Shown: positions 8,619-16,268 of the stretch, one piece after another
How positions within the stretch are numbered: position 1 is the stretch's first letter
Layout of the letters: each line of letters starts with the position of its first letter
Assembly (NCBI RefSeq): GCF_003063375.1
Contig: NZ_NERY01000001.1
Coordinates: forward strand, 930,001 to 994,000
Source of the DNA: Limnohabitans sp. MMS-10A-178
GTDB lineage: Bacteria > Pseudomonadota > Gammaproteobacteria > Burkholderiales > Burkholderiaceae_C
Length of the DNA stretch: 64,000 nucleotides
Direction of reading: 5' to 3'
Position numbers and translations under genes: made by a program
The notes under the pieces: generated by a model
Database searches by the model: none
The model's input: only the letters and a program-made list of their open reading frames with translations
What the model was told of the DNA's origin: nothing

Positions 8619-8679
8619 CGAAATGTACCGATTTCGTAAATCTAAATTCGCAGATAATTATTATTTGAATTTCAAATAA
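8619..8679. promoter_or_regulatory. Divergent LysR operator region
   Basis: Between the oxygenase and lysR genes lie two inverted repeats. CGAAAT (8619-8624) - N6 - ATTTCG (8631-8636) is nearer the oxygenase gene. TTATTTGAA (8661-8669) - T - TTCAAATAA (8671-8679), a perfect 9-bp palindrome, ends 9 bp before the lysR start codon. This is the usual position for LysR operators controlling a divergent target and autorepression. Binding by the adjacent NahR-like protein is inferred. Confidence 0.55.
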
Positions 8680-8687
8680 GGCCAACC

Positions 8688-9599
8688 ATGGAACTTGCCC
8701 GCCTCGACCTGAACTTGCTGCTGGTGTTTCACCATCTGTTGCGAGAAAAGCGCGTGTCCAACGTGGCCACTGTGTTGAGCATGAGCCAGCCTGCCGTGAG
8801 CAGCGCGCTGGGCCGCCTGCGCGCAAGCTTGGGCGATGAGCTGTTTTTGCGCACCCAAAGCGGGATGGAACCCACGCCCTACGCTTTGCAACTGGCCGAG
8901 CCCGTGGCCGTTGCACTTGAGGGTCTGCAGCAAGCGCTCAATGTGCGCGCCTCCTTCGATCCGCTCACCAGCGAGCGCCGCTTTACCTTGGCCATGACCG
9001 ATGTGGGCGAGATGTATTTCTTGCCCGTGCTAATGGATGCTTTGGCTCAGGCTGCACCTGGCGTCACACTGCAAGTGGTCAGCGTGACGCAAAGCAGCCT
9101 GAAAGACGACATGGCCTCTGGGCGAATCGACCTGGCCCTGGGTCTGCTGCCCCAACTGCAAGCTGGCTTTTTTCAGAAGGCATTGTTTCGCCAGGCCTAT
9201 GTGTGCTTAATGCGGCAAGGGCACGCCTTGTATGAAAAAAAACGCCTCAGTCTCAAGTCCTTTGCGCAAGCACAGCATGTGCGAATCATTGCTGCAGGCA
9301 CAGGCCACGGCCGGGTGGATGAAGCACTCGAGAAACAAGGCCTGAAGCGCAGCTTTCGCCTGACGGTGCCGCATTACGTGGCCCTGGGTGATGTGTTGGG
9401 GCACTCCGACTTGATTGCCACCGTGCCCGAGCGTTTTGCTCAGCGCGTCATAGCGCCATTTGGTCTGACCACCCGCCCGCTCCCCTTGCACGTTGAAGCC
9501 AGTGCCATCCACCAATTCTGGCACGCTCGCCTGCACAAAGACCCTGGCCACCAATGGCTTCGTGCGCTGGTGGCGCAGTGCTTTGGAGATACAAAATAG
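8688..9599 (+). CDS. LysR-family regulator, NahR/NagR-like
   Basis: Transcription factor of 303 residues, full LysR length. The N-terminal winged helix-turn-helix (DLNLLLVFHHLLREKRVSNV, then LSMSQPAVSSALGRLR, ~8-47) is followed by EPTPYALQLAEPV and an effector domain containing RRFTLAMTDVGEMYFLPVLM and HVRIIAAGTGHGRVDEALE. These match the NahR/NagR subgroup, which senses salicylate and activates naphthalene/salicylate genes. It is divergent from the Rieske oxygenase genes with a 108-bp gap containing palindromes. Effector identity is inferred from family resemblance. Confidence 0.85.
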   Translation: MELARLDLNLLLVFHHLLREKRVSNVATVLSMSQPAVSSALGRLRASLGDELFLRTQSGMEPTPYALQLAEPVAVALEGLQQALNVRASFDPLTSERRFTLAMTDVGEMYFLPVLMDALAQAAPGVTLQVVSVTQSSLKDDMASGRIDLALGLLPQLQAGFFQKALFRQAYVCLMRQGHALYEKKRLSLKSFAQAQHVRIIAAGTGHGRVDEALEKQGLKRSFRLTVPHYVALGDVLGHSDLIATVPERFAQRVIAPFGLTTRPLPLHVEASAIHQFWHARLHKDPGHQWLRALVAQCFGDTK

Positions 9600-9725
9600 T
9601 ACATCCGCCTGCAAGCTTTTCGAGAAGTTTCGTCAACTTGTTTCAGATTAAGTGGCGCGAGAGGTCATTGATACTCAAGCCGCCACTTGGCACCAAGGCA
9701 TGGTTTCAGGACTTTCTAACCAGAA

Positions 9726-10727
9726 TCAATCGCTCTTGATTTTGGCGTCGCGAATAACTTTGCCGTAACGGGACAGTTGGTCTTTGGTTAGCGCCACAAA
9801 CTCTTCTGGCGTAGTGCCTGTGATTTTGAGGCCCAGACCGGCATATCGTGCCTTGATTTCTGGATCTGCCAATGCTTTGAGTGCTTCGCGATTGAGAGTG
9901 TTCACAATGTCCTTGGGCACACCAGGAGGCGCAGTCAGTGCAAACCAGGTGCTGAACTCAAAGCCCTTAACGCCCACTTCTTCAAAGGTGGGCACATTGG
10001 GGTATTCGGGGTGACGCGTTTTAGCGGGGACACCAATCATCCGAAGCTTGTTGCCTTTGATGAGCGCGGAGACAGTGGCAATGCCCTGAAATGTCACATT
10101 GACCATACCCGATGCGGCATCTTGTGCTGCTTGGCTGGCACCTTTGTAGGGTACATGTCTCAGATCGATGCCCATTTGTGCAGCAAACATGGCGCCTGCA
10201 ATGTGCTGTGGGCTGCCATTGCCACCGGATGAGTAAGTGATGGTGTCAGGCTTGGCTTTGGCTGCAGCCACCAAATCGGCGATGGTCTTGAAGGGGGAGT
10301 CCATTGGAACAGCCGCTGTGAAATCGATGATCGCTGCCTGAGTGATGTAGGTGAAGTCGTTGATCGGGTTGTAGGGCGTGTTGGGGTTGAGGTTGGGCAC
10401 CATCGTTAAGACGCTGTCGTTGAAACCGCCAATGGTGTAGCCATCTGGTGCCGCTTTGGCCAGACGTTCTGAACCAATGATGCCGGCTGCACCCGTGATG
10501 TTTTCAATCACAATGGGCTGACCCATGTTGACCGACATCTTCTGCGCAAGCAAACGGGCCGCCACGTCCACTGCGCTGCCAGCGGCCAATGGAATGATCA
10601 TTCGGATAGGTTTGTTAGGGTAGGCTGCTTGCGCCTGAGCTTGGGCACTCAAACTCAAAGTCGAAACGCAAGCCACCACTGTGGCTACTTGCTTCACCAG
10701 CTGGTGCAATTGAAATTGCTTCATCAT
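9726..10727 (-). CDS. Bug/TctC family tripartite tricarboxylate transporter binding protein
   Basis: Periplasmic solute-binding protein of the TTT (Bug) family, 333 residues. A signal peptide is visible, ending near SLSAQAQAQA, followed by the family hallmark AYPNKPIRMIIPLAAGSAVD. Later motifs include YSSGGNGSPQHIAGAMF and HVPYKGASQAAQDAASG. No TctA/TctB membrane genes are adjacent, as is common for the many orphan Bug proteins of Burkholderiales. It lies 49 bp downstream of the amidohydrolase in the same direction, suggesting co-expression and an aromatic or heterocyclic acid ligand, which is inference. Confidence 0.92.
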   Translation of the reverse strand: MMKQFQLHQLVKQVATVVACVSTLSLSAQAQAQAAYPNKPIRMIIPLAAGSAVDVAARLLAQKMSVNMGQPIVIENITGAAGIIGSERLAKAAPDGYTIGGFNDSVLTMVPNLNPNTPYNPINDFTYITQAAIIDFTAAVPMDSPFKTIADLVAAAKAKPDTITYSSGGNGSPQHIAGAMFAAQMGIDLRHVPYKGASQAAQDAASGMVNVTFQGIATVSALIKGNKLRMIGVPAKTRHPEYPNVPTFEEVGVKGFEFSTWFALTAPPGVPKDIVNTLNREALKALADPEIKARYAGLGLKITGTTPEEFVALTKDQLSRYGKVIRDAKIKSD

Positions 10728-10776
10728 TGTCTCCTAGATAAAAAAAAGAAAAACTCTAAAAAATTTGACAGCTTAC

Positions 10777-11880
10777 TCAAACATTCAGTCCGAGAACCTT
10801 TATGGCGTTTTCTCCAAGAATACCCAGACGATCATCGTCGCTGAGCTCAGGGGTACTCATGACGTGGGTCACAGGATCTTCTTCCCAAGGAATGGGATGG
10901 TCTGTGCCAATCATGATTTGTCCCGCGCCCACTTCGGCCGCCAAGTGTCGCAATGCCTCTGGTGTGAACACCAGCGAGTCGACGTAAATTTGCCGCATGT
11001 ATTCAGAAGGTTTTTTGCGCAAAACGATATCGGGGTTGCAGTTCTTAGGGGAAACGAAGCAAGACCTGTCCATGCGAGGTGCATAGGAGCCCAAAAATCC
11101 GCCGCCGTGTGCCGCCAATACTTTGAGCTTTGGGTATTGGTCAAAGATGCCTTCGAAAATGAGTTTCTCTAATGCAATGGTGGTATCTAATGGATTGCCA
11201 ATGGTGTTGGCCAACCAGCCGTTGCCTTTGAAGCGGTGTTGCAATTCGGGGGTGCTTTGAGGATGGATGAATAACATCACGCCCAACTCCTCAGCCTTGG
11301 CCAGCACCGGGTGAAACTCGGGATGGCAAAAATCACGACCTAGTACGCTGCCGCCAATGGCTGCGCCCTTGAGGCCGAATTTGCGAACAGCCTCTTCAAG
11401 TTGCTGCACCGCCAAGTCTGGAAACTGCATGGCCAAAGAAGCAAAGCCGGCAAATCGATTGGGTTCCCTCGCGCACAGCTCGGCCAGCCCTTCGTTGTTG
11501 ATGCGGCAGATGGCTTCTGCTGTATCGCGGTCCTTGCGATACCAAAAAGGGTTGATGCTGAGCACCTGCATGTCAATGCCCATGCGGTCCATTGCGGACA
11601 GGCGCGAGGGAATATCGATGAAGTGTTCGGGGACGCCTTTCACGGGAGGAATGACGCTGGGGGCTTCATCGCCCATCAAATCAATGGCAGATTGAAAAAA
11701 GCAATGTGCATGAACATCCACGGTGCGTGCACGCTTGCCCTTGATCATGACGGGAGGGCGTCGCAAAGAAATGCCTGCCTCATCGCCAGTTGGCATCATG
11801 GTGCGCAAACCACATCCACAAAATTGCAGACCCCCAATGGGGTTGCCTGCGCCTTGAGGGATTAACCAATTTTTAAGCAT
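10777..11880 (-). CDS. Amidohydrolase family metal enzyme, ACMSD-like
   Basis: Predicted TIM-barrel metal-dependent hydrolase or decarboxylase of amidohydrolase family 2, 367 residues. Metal-site residues are visible: the HxH in TVDVHAHCFF (~53-62), a His in LFIHPQST, a His in KVLAAHGGGFLGSYAPRMDR, and the Asp of IGTDHPIPWEED. This set resembles aminocarboxymuconate-semialdehyde decarboxylase and related aromatic-acid decarboxylases. An unusual N-terminal ~50 residues contain CGCG and precede the barrel. It sits between a molybdenum hydroxylase and a Bug binding protein in one leftward block, suggesting a catabolic pathway for an aromatic or N-heterocyclic compound. Confidence 0.8.
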   Translation of the reverse strand: MLKNWLIPQGAGNPIGGLQFCGCGLRTMMPTGDEAGISLRRPPVMIKGKRARTVDVHAHCFFQSAIDLMGDEAPSVIPPVKGVPEHFIDIPSRLSAMDRMGIDMQVLSINPFWYRKDRDTAEAICRINNEGLAELCAREPNRFAGFASLAMQFPDLAVQQLEEAVRKFGLKGAAIGGSVLGRDFCHPEFHPVLAKAEELGVMLFIHPQSTPELQHRFKGNGWLANTIGNPLDTTIALEKLIFEGIFDQYPKLKVLAAHGGGFLGSYAPRMDRSCFVSPKNCNPDIVLRKKPSEYMRQIYVDSLVFTPEALRHLAAEVGAGQIMIGTDHPIPWEEDPVTHVMSTPELSDDDRLGILGENAIKVLGLNV

Positions 11881-11918
11881 TGTTGTTGTCTTTCTTGAAG
11901 GATTTGTTTGTCAATTGA

Positions 11919-12386
11919 TCAGTCTTTTACGGTTGCAGGTGGCATGAGTTGAGCGGCCTGCTCAATTGCCCGAATCATGCGCACATGCGCGCAGCAACGG
12001 CACAAATGTTTGTCGAGTGCCTGCGCAATGTCTTGCCGCGAAGGATTGGGCTGGTGCGTTAGCAAGGCCGCAGCAGACGTCACGATACCTGAAACACAAA
12101 AGCCGCATTGCGCAGCCCGGTTTTCCAAAAAGGCCGTTTGGACTGGGTGAGGCGCTTCGGGCGTACCCAAGCCTTCTAGGGTGGTGATGTGAGCGTCTTG
12201 AACAGACCACACGGGCAAGTTGCACGACGTTTGCGGTTTGCCATCGACCAGCACCATGCAGGCGCCGCATTCTCCTTGCCCGCAGCCAAACTTCGGGCCA
12301 CTCAGGCCAAGCTCGTCGCGCAATACCGACAGCAACAAGCGCTGCGGGTCTAATTCTTGTGTCACGGTCTGACCATTGACTTGCAT
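11919..12386 (-). CDS. Molybdenum hydroxylase [2Fe-2S] small subunit
   Basis: Iron-sulphur subunit of a xanthine-oxidase-family hydroxylase, 155 residues. The plant-ferredoxin-type cluster motif GCGQGECGACMVLVDG (~42-57) and its fourth Cys in SCNLPV are present. The C-terminal all-helical cluster has CGFCVSG and LCRCCAHVRMIRAI (where CxC-G is more usual than CRCC). It passes electrons from the Mo-pterin subunit encoded directly upstream to an external acceptor; no FAD subunit is adjacent, as in isoquinoline 1-oxidoreductase and related two-subunit enzymes. Confidence 0.92.
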   Translation of the reverse strand: MQVNGQTVTQELDPQRLLLSVLRDELGLSGPKFGCGQGECGACMVLVDGKPQTSCNLPVWSVQDAHITTLEGLGTPEAPHPVQTAFLENRAAQCGFCVSGIVTSAAALLTHQPNPSRQDIAQALDKHLCRCCAHVRMIRAIEQAAQLMPPATVKD

Positions 12387-12412
12387 GATTGGGACTCCAT
12401 TGTTTTTATGTA

Positions 12413-12444
12413 TTCATGGTTTCATGTGTTCATGATTTCATGAA
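12413..12444. repeat. 8-bp tandem repeat, four copies
   Basis: TTCATG recurs at 12413, 12421, 12429 and 12437 with an exact 8-bp period (units TTCATGGT, TTCATGTG, TTCATGAT, TTCATGAA). The last copy overlaps the stop codon of the large molybdenum subunit (12438-12440), so slippage here would change only the intergenic spacer or the final codons. It lies between the two subunit genes. Confidence 0.7.
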
Positions 12445-14651
12445 TTAGCTTCGGCATGAATAGCCACAAGCAACTGGTCAGGCGTTAGTGGCAATTGGCG
12501 CAGCCGCAGTCCAAGGGCGTGGCTCACAGCATTGGCCAAGGCTGCTGCAACAGGACCTTGTGCGGCTTCTCCAGCACCGAGCGGCGCTTTGTCAGGGCGG
12601 TCTAGCACATGAACGCAGACTTCTGGAACTTCGTTAAATCGCAAAATGGGGTAGCTGGTCCAGTCACGCGACGTGACATGCTGGGTGTCAAAGTTGACTT
12701 GTTCTTTTAGTGTCCAACTGAGGCTTTGCAATGCGCCGCCTTCGGTTTGATTGATCACGCCGTCTAGGTCAACCACCATGCCCACGTCAACTGCCAAGTC
12801 CAAATTGAGTACTCTCACTTGCTCTCCAACTTCTACGCGCGCAAGCACTGCGCACCAAGCACCCGTGTTTTTGTAGCGTGCCCAAGCCATGCCGTGTCCA
12901 ATGCCTTCCTCAGTTGGGGTTGACCACCACTTGGAACGTTGGACCACCGTTTGAAGAACATCCTTGGCACGCTCATCCTGCATGTGTCTTAGACGAAAAG
13001 CCAGGGGGTCTTGGTTTGTAGCGCTGGCAATTTCGTCCATGAAAGATTCGATGGCGAACACGTTGGCAAATGCACCCAGCCCACGCATGGCCGAAGTCCT
13101 TAAGGGCATCACCATCAATCGGTGGTTGATGACATTCAAATTGGCCAAAGCATAACCAGGCACAGCGTTGCGATCGGCGCCACCACCGGCTGACAAAGGT
13201 GGGTTGATGGCAATTGGCAAGGGCTCACCGCCAGCCATTTGACTGGCTGCCAATAAGGTAGATGAGCGCGCTCGCCCTGGGCGTGAGCTGTAGCCATTGG
13301 CCCAAAGCTCGTGCTGCCAGTGCGTGATTTGGCCGCTAGGGTCTACACAGGCTTGAAGTTGTACGCTTTGGGCTGCACCCAACGGTGCATGAGCCAACTC
13401 GTCTTCTCGTGTCCAGAGCACTCGCACGTGTGCATTAGGATACTTCAGAGCCATTAGCACGGCATCGAAAGCCACATCATCGGCGCCGTTATGGCCGTAG
13501 CACCCAGCTCCTTCAACGTGATGAACAGTGATGTTGTTGCGCGAGAGTTCAGGCAAGCGCTTGGCTAGGGCCAACACGATGTCATCGCGCAGGTTGTGAA
13601 TGCCTTGGCTGTGCGTCCAGATTTCAAGGTGGCTGCCATCCCATCGCGCCACCGCACAAGACGGTCCAATGGAGGCGTGGGCCAAATAGGGTTTGAAAAA
13701 TGTTGCTTCAAAACGTTTCCCAGGCAAGTTGGTTTGAGCCGTCCAGTCGGATTGACCTTGTTGAAAGGGTACCGTGGTCTGGTGTTCAGCTTGACGCAAA
13801 AACTCGGGCAAATTGTGTTGCGCGGGTAATTGCTCTGGTAGCTGCCAGGTCAATGCACTGGCCACTCGCTCTGACCAAGTGTGCGCCAGGTGCTCTTGTT
13901 TGGCCACCACCGCCACAAAACTGCCATCTGACCAGCACTGCACTTCGGCTGGTAATTGTTCGATCAAGTCATTTGGAAGACTGCTTAGCTTTGCAGTCAG
14001 TGATGGTGCTCTGACAACACGGCCATGTCGCATGTCTGGCCAACGCAAATCATGAATGAAGCGGGCACGCCCAAAAACCTTGTCTTGCAGGTCTACTCTG
14101 GCGTTATCGCTTTTTCCTAAGAGCCGCCGTTGGTGGGGCTGCTTAGGCAAATATTGACCGTCGTATTCAATGTTCAGGTCGCTGTTTTGTACGAGTTGCC
14201 AGTAGTTGCCCAATGCACGCCCATTGGCCGCATGCAAAACGCCCGCCTGAACAGAGATGTCATCGATTGGCACACCCGATTGAGAAGCGGCGCGTTGCAA
14301 TGCCAAACCTCGCAAATGGGCGCAGGCATGGCGAATGGCACCGCCACTGTCTTGCACCGACAAGCTGCCAGAGGTTACGCCCTCATCGGGGCCGCGCAAT
14401 GTGCTGGCGCTGATTAGATTGACTTGGGCTAAGTCAACATCTAGCTCTTCGGCAGCCAACAAGCGCAGCGCCGTCAGAATGCCTTGTCCTAATTCGGCTT
14501 TGCCGGTCAAAATTTCAATGTGGCCCGGGGTCTGCAAGCTCAACCACTGCGAGAGTTTGCGGTTGGTGTGCAAACTTCCTGGCAGTTGAGTTTGTCCGTC
14601 TTGACGCTCAATGACGAAACCTCTCACGGAGGGGGGATTCTGTTGGGTCAT
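12438..14651 (-). CDS. Molybdenum hydroxylase large subunit (isoquinoline 1-oxidoreductase beta-like)
   Basis: Mo-pterin-binding catalytic subunit, 737 residues, of the xanthine dehydrogenase superfamily. Recognisable blocks are LTGKAELGQGILTALRLLAA near residue 50 (pterin-binding GQG), VEGAGCYGHNGADDVAFDAV, NVFAIESFMDEIA and the C-terminal PLGAGEAAQGPVAAALANAV containing the catalytic Glu (GE). It is the first gene of a leftward pair with the [2Fe-2S] subunit. The likely reaction is hydroxylation of an N-heteroaromatic ring or an aldehyde; the exact substrate cannot be read. No twin-arginine signal is evident at the N-terminus, so a cytoplasmic location is likely. Confidence 0.88.
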   Translation of the reverse strand: MTQQNPPSVRGFVIERQDGQTQLPGSLHTNRKLSQWLSLQTPGHIEILTGKAELGQGILTALRLLAAEELDVDLAQVNLISASTLRGPDEGVTSGSLSVQDSGGAIRHACAHLRGLALQRAASQSGVPIDDISVQAGVLHAANGRALGNYWQLVQNSDLNIEYDGQYLPKQPHQRRLLGKSDNARVDLQDKVFGRARFIHDLRWPDMRHGRVVRAPSLTAKLSSLPNDLIEQLPAEVQCWSDGSFVAVVAKQEHLAHTWSERVASALTWQLPEQLPAQHNLPEFLRQAEHQTTVPFQQGQSDWTAQTNLPGKRFEATFFKPYLAHASIGPSCAVARWDGSHLEIWTHSQGIHNLRDDIVLALAKRLPELSRNNITVHHVEGAGCYGHNGADDVAFDAVLMALKYPNAHVRVLWTREDELAHAPLGAAQSVQLQACVDPSGQITHWQHELWANGYSSRPGRARSSTLLAASQMAGGEPLPIAINPPLSAGGGADRNAVPGYALANLNVINHRLMVMPLRTSAMRGLGAFANVFAIESFMDEIASATNQDPLAFRLRHMQDERAKDVLQTVVQRSKWWSTPTEEGIGHGMAWARYKNTGAWCAVLARVEVGEQVRVLNLDLAVDVGMVVDLDGVINQTEGGALQSLSWTLKEQVNFDTQHVTSRDWTSYPILRFNEVPEVCVHVLDRPDKAPLGAGEAAQGPVAAALANAVSHALGLRLRQLPLTPDQLLVAIHAEANS

Positions 14652-15003
14652 GTTCTAAAGTAATTGCTTCTATTTGAATCTATTCTTGGCCTCTCAAGTT
14701 GTCTAATACCAATTTCGATCTTCGCCATATCACTATGGCATGGCACGAGCCCAGTCTTTTTTCTCCTGATAAGCGTCAGTGAAGCCTAAATTTCACACGT
14801 TTTTTTGTCGGTGTTTTCCCTCGTAAAAAGTGCCTTTTTAAGCTTGATGCGCCACTAATATTTGTAAGGTAGTAGTCAGGAAGTGAATTTCCTCGAATGA
14901 AGACGCGAATCAATCGCAAATTTTCATTATTTACTTATTTTTGAAAAGGGCTTTATTTCAATTAGGCGGTCATCAGGCTAATTCATAGAATCCCGAAAAT
15001 TAG
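14652..15003. other. Gene-free interval of about 350 bp
   Basis: No convincing coding sequence on either strand. The stretch is AT-rich, especially 14890-15000, and holds the divergent promoters for the molybdenum hydroxylase (leftward) and the symporter operon (rightward). Apart from the FNR-like box just to its right, no clear repeat or RNA structure was recognised. Confidence 0.6.
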
Positions 15004-15017
15004 TTGACCCAAGTCAA
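15004..15017. promoter_or_regulatory. FNR/Anr-like box TTGAC-N4-GTCAA
   Basis: TTGACCCAAGTCAA is a perfect inverted repeat with the 4-bp spacer of FNR-family sites. It ends 9 bp before the ATG at 15027. For an activator this is too close to that start; it would fit repression, or translation starting further downstream (for example the Met codon at 15075). The same type of site occurs at 34099-34112 in the photosynthesis cluster. Confidence 0.5.
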
Positions 15018-15026
15018 GAAAGTTCT

Positions 15027-15323
15027 ATGTTGCTTGCAGTTGTCATTGCCAAGAGTTTGATTGAGCTTTCGCTCATGTTCATCGTCGGGCGATTTTTGCT
15101 GGGATTGTTGGCTGGGCCCAACCGAGACAACAATGTTTTCTGGCAATTGCTTGATGTGGCTTCCAAGCCTGCTTTGTGGATCACTCGCAAAATCAGCCCG
15201 AAGCTGATCTTGGACCGGCACATTCCATTGGCCACCAGCAGCTGGCTCATCATTGCTTGGGTTTTTGTGGTGCAAATGAAAATTGAAATGTGCCTCGAAT
15301 TGGGTATAGCAGCATGTCAGTGA
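15027..15323 (+). CDS. Small membrane protein, unknown function
   Basis: 98-residue protein with two predicted membrane spans: residues ~3-28 (VVIAKSLIELSLMFIVGRFL) and ~70-90 (SSWLIIAWVFVVQMKIEM). The loop between is polar and basic (LWITRKISPKLILDRHIP). Its stop codon overlaps the TPR gene start by 10 bp, and it leads an operon with the TPR protein and the DUF4212/SSS symporter, so a role linked to that transporter is likely. I do not recognise a named family. The antisense frame is also open but lacks coding character. Confidence 0.65.
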   Translation: MLLAVVIAKSLIELSLMFIVGRFLLGLLAGPNRDNNVFWQLLDVASKPALWITRKISPKLILDRHIPLATSSWLIIAWVFVVQMKIEMCLELGIAACQ

Positions 15324-15931
15324 ACACCCATATTTCCCCAGCAAACGCAAGCACTGCTTTTCGCAGTAAATGCTTGTGGTTGAAATTCAAGGCCAAAACA
15401 CTTTTGGTTTTTGGACTGCGTGCCAAAGCCCATGACACCTTTCAAGAAATTCTCGAGATCAATCCTGCCGATGCTCTAGCGCTCAACAGCCTTGGATACG
15501 CGGAGTTGAACGATCGTCATTTAGTTCAAGCTTTGAGTTACTTTGAACGTGCTCTGGTTCAGACACCCAACAATGCCAATGCTCACTTCAATGTCGGATT
15601 TGTTTGTGAAGAGCTTGGACGAAGCCAAGAGGCTGAAGTTGCATTCAAGGCGGCTCTTCAATTGGATGAGAAATTTGACCGCGCTTGGTACGGTCTGGGC
15701 TTGGTGTTGGTGCGTCAGCGAAAGCTCGAAGAGTCCTTGGAGGCTTTCAAGCGCAATACGCAACTCCAATCAATGAGCCCCTTCGCTTGGTACCAAATGG
15801 CACGGGTTCACATGGAATTGAATCAACCGGACGAAGCATTGGCGGTGATGCGTCACCTCAAAGGTTTCGAACCCAAGGTGGCGGCCCAACTCGAAAGAGA
15901 AACAGGGCTGAAATTAAACGGGTCGGATTGA
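15314..15931 (+). CDS. TPR repeat protein
   Basis: About 205 residues from the ATG at 15314 (a GTG at 15290 is possible but less likely given the overlap with the preceding gene). It contains four or so tetratricopeptide repeats, with typical helices such as DALALNSLGYAELNDRHLVQ, NANAHFNVGFVCEELGRSQE and FDRAWYGLGLVLVRQRKLEE. TPR arrays mediate protein-protein contacts; no enzymatic domain is seen. Located between a small membrane protein and a two-part symporter, it may be an accessory or assembly factor, which is inference from position. Confidence 0.85.
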   Translation: MSVNTHISPANASTAFRSKCLWLKFKAKTLLVFGLRAKAHDTFQEILEINPADALALNSLGYAELNDRHLVQALSYFERALVQTPNNANAHFNVGFVCEELGRSQEAEVAFKAALQLDEKFDRAWYGLGLVLVRQRKLEESLEAFKRNTQLQSMSPFAWYQMARVHMELNQPDEALAVMRHLKGFEPKVAAQLERETGLKLNGSD

Positions 15932-16004
15932 TGTCGAAGGTCACTTTAGATGGCTTAGAAATTCAAGTTTGTTAGTTGGTTTTTTTTAACATAAGGAGAC
16001 GAGA

Positions 16005-16268
16005 ATGCAGCTCACTGCACGGCACCAGGAATACTGGAGCAAGAATTTGAGAATCACGGGGCTCTTGCTGGCCCTGTGGTTCTCTGTGACCTTCGTACTT
16101 TTGTATTTTTCACGTGATTTGACGTTCAGCTTTTTTGGTTGGCCATTTTCCTTTTGGGTGGCTGCTCAAGGTGCTTTGATTGTCTATTGCCTGATCATTT
16201 GGTACTACGCGCGCTACATGAACAACCTTGACAAGGAATATGGCGTATCAGAAGGAGAAGAGTCATGA
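16005..16268 (+). CDS. DUF4212 sodium/substrate symporter small subunit
   Basis: 87-residue membrane protein with two predicted spans (ITGLLLALWFSVTFVLLYFS ~17-36 and FWVAAQGALIVYCLIIWYYA ~48-67). The pattern HQEYWSKNLR at the N-terminus and YWYARYMNNLDKEYG-like tail (here WYYARYMNNLDKEYGV) identify DUF4212, the small partner of VC_2705-type sodium:solute symporters. A strong Shine-Dalgarno (AAGGAGACGAG) precedes the ATG. The stop overlaps the start of the symporter gene (ATGA at 16265), consistent with a stoichiometric pair. Confidence 0.93.
   Translation: MQLTARHQEYWSKNLRITGLLLALWFSVTFVLLYFSRDLTFSFFGWPFSFWVAAQGALIVYCLIIWYYARYMNNLDKEYGVSEGEES

Noticed and set aside
8164..8916. 250-codon minus-strand frame spanning the lysR start and oxygenase N-terminus
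   Set aside because: Covers the divergent promoter and two recognised genes; arginine-rich shadow with no family features.
14820..14840. AAAAAGTGCCTTTTT near 14826 as a terminator
   Set aside because: The stem is only A/T pairs with a 5-nt core and no gene ends nearby, so it is not credible as a terminator.
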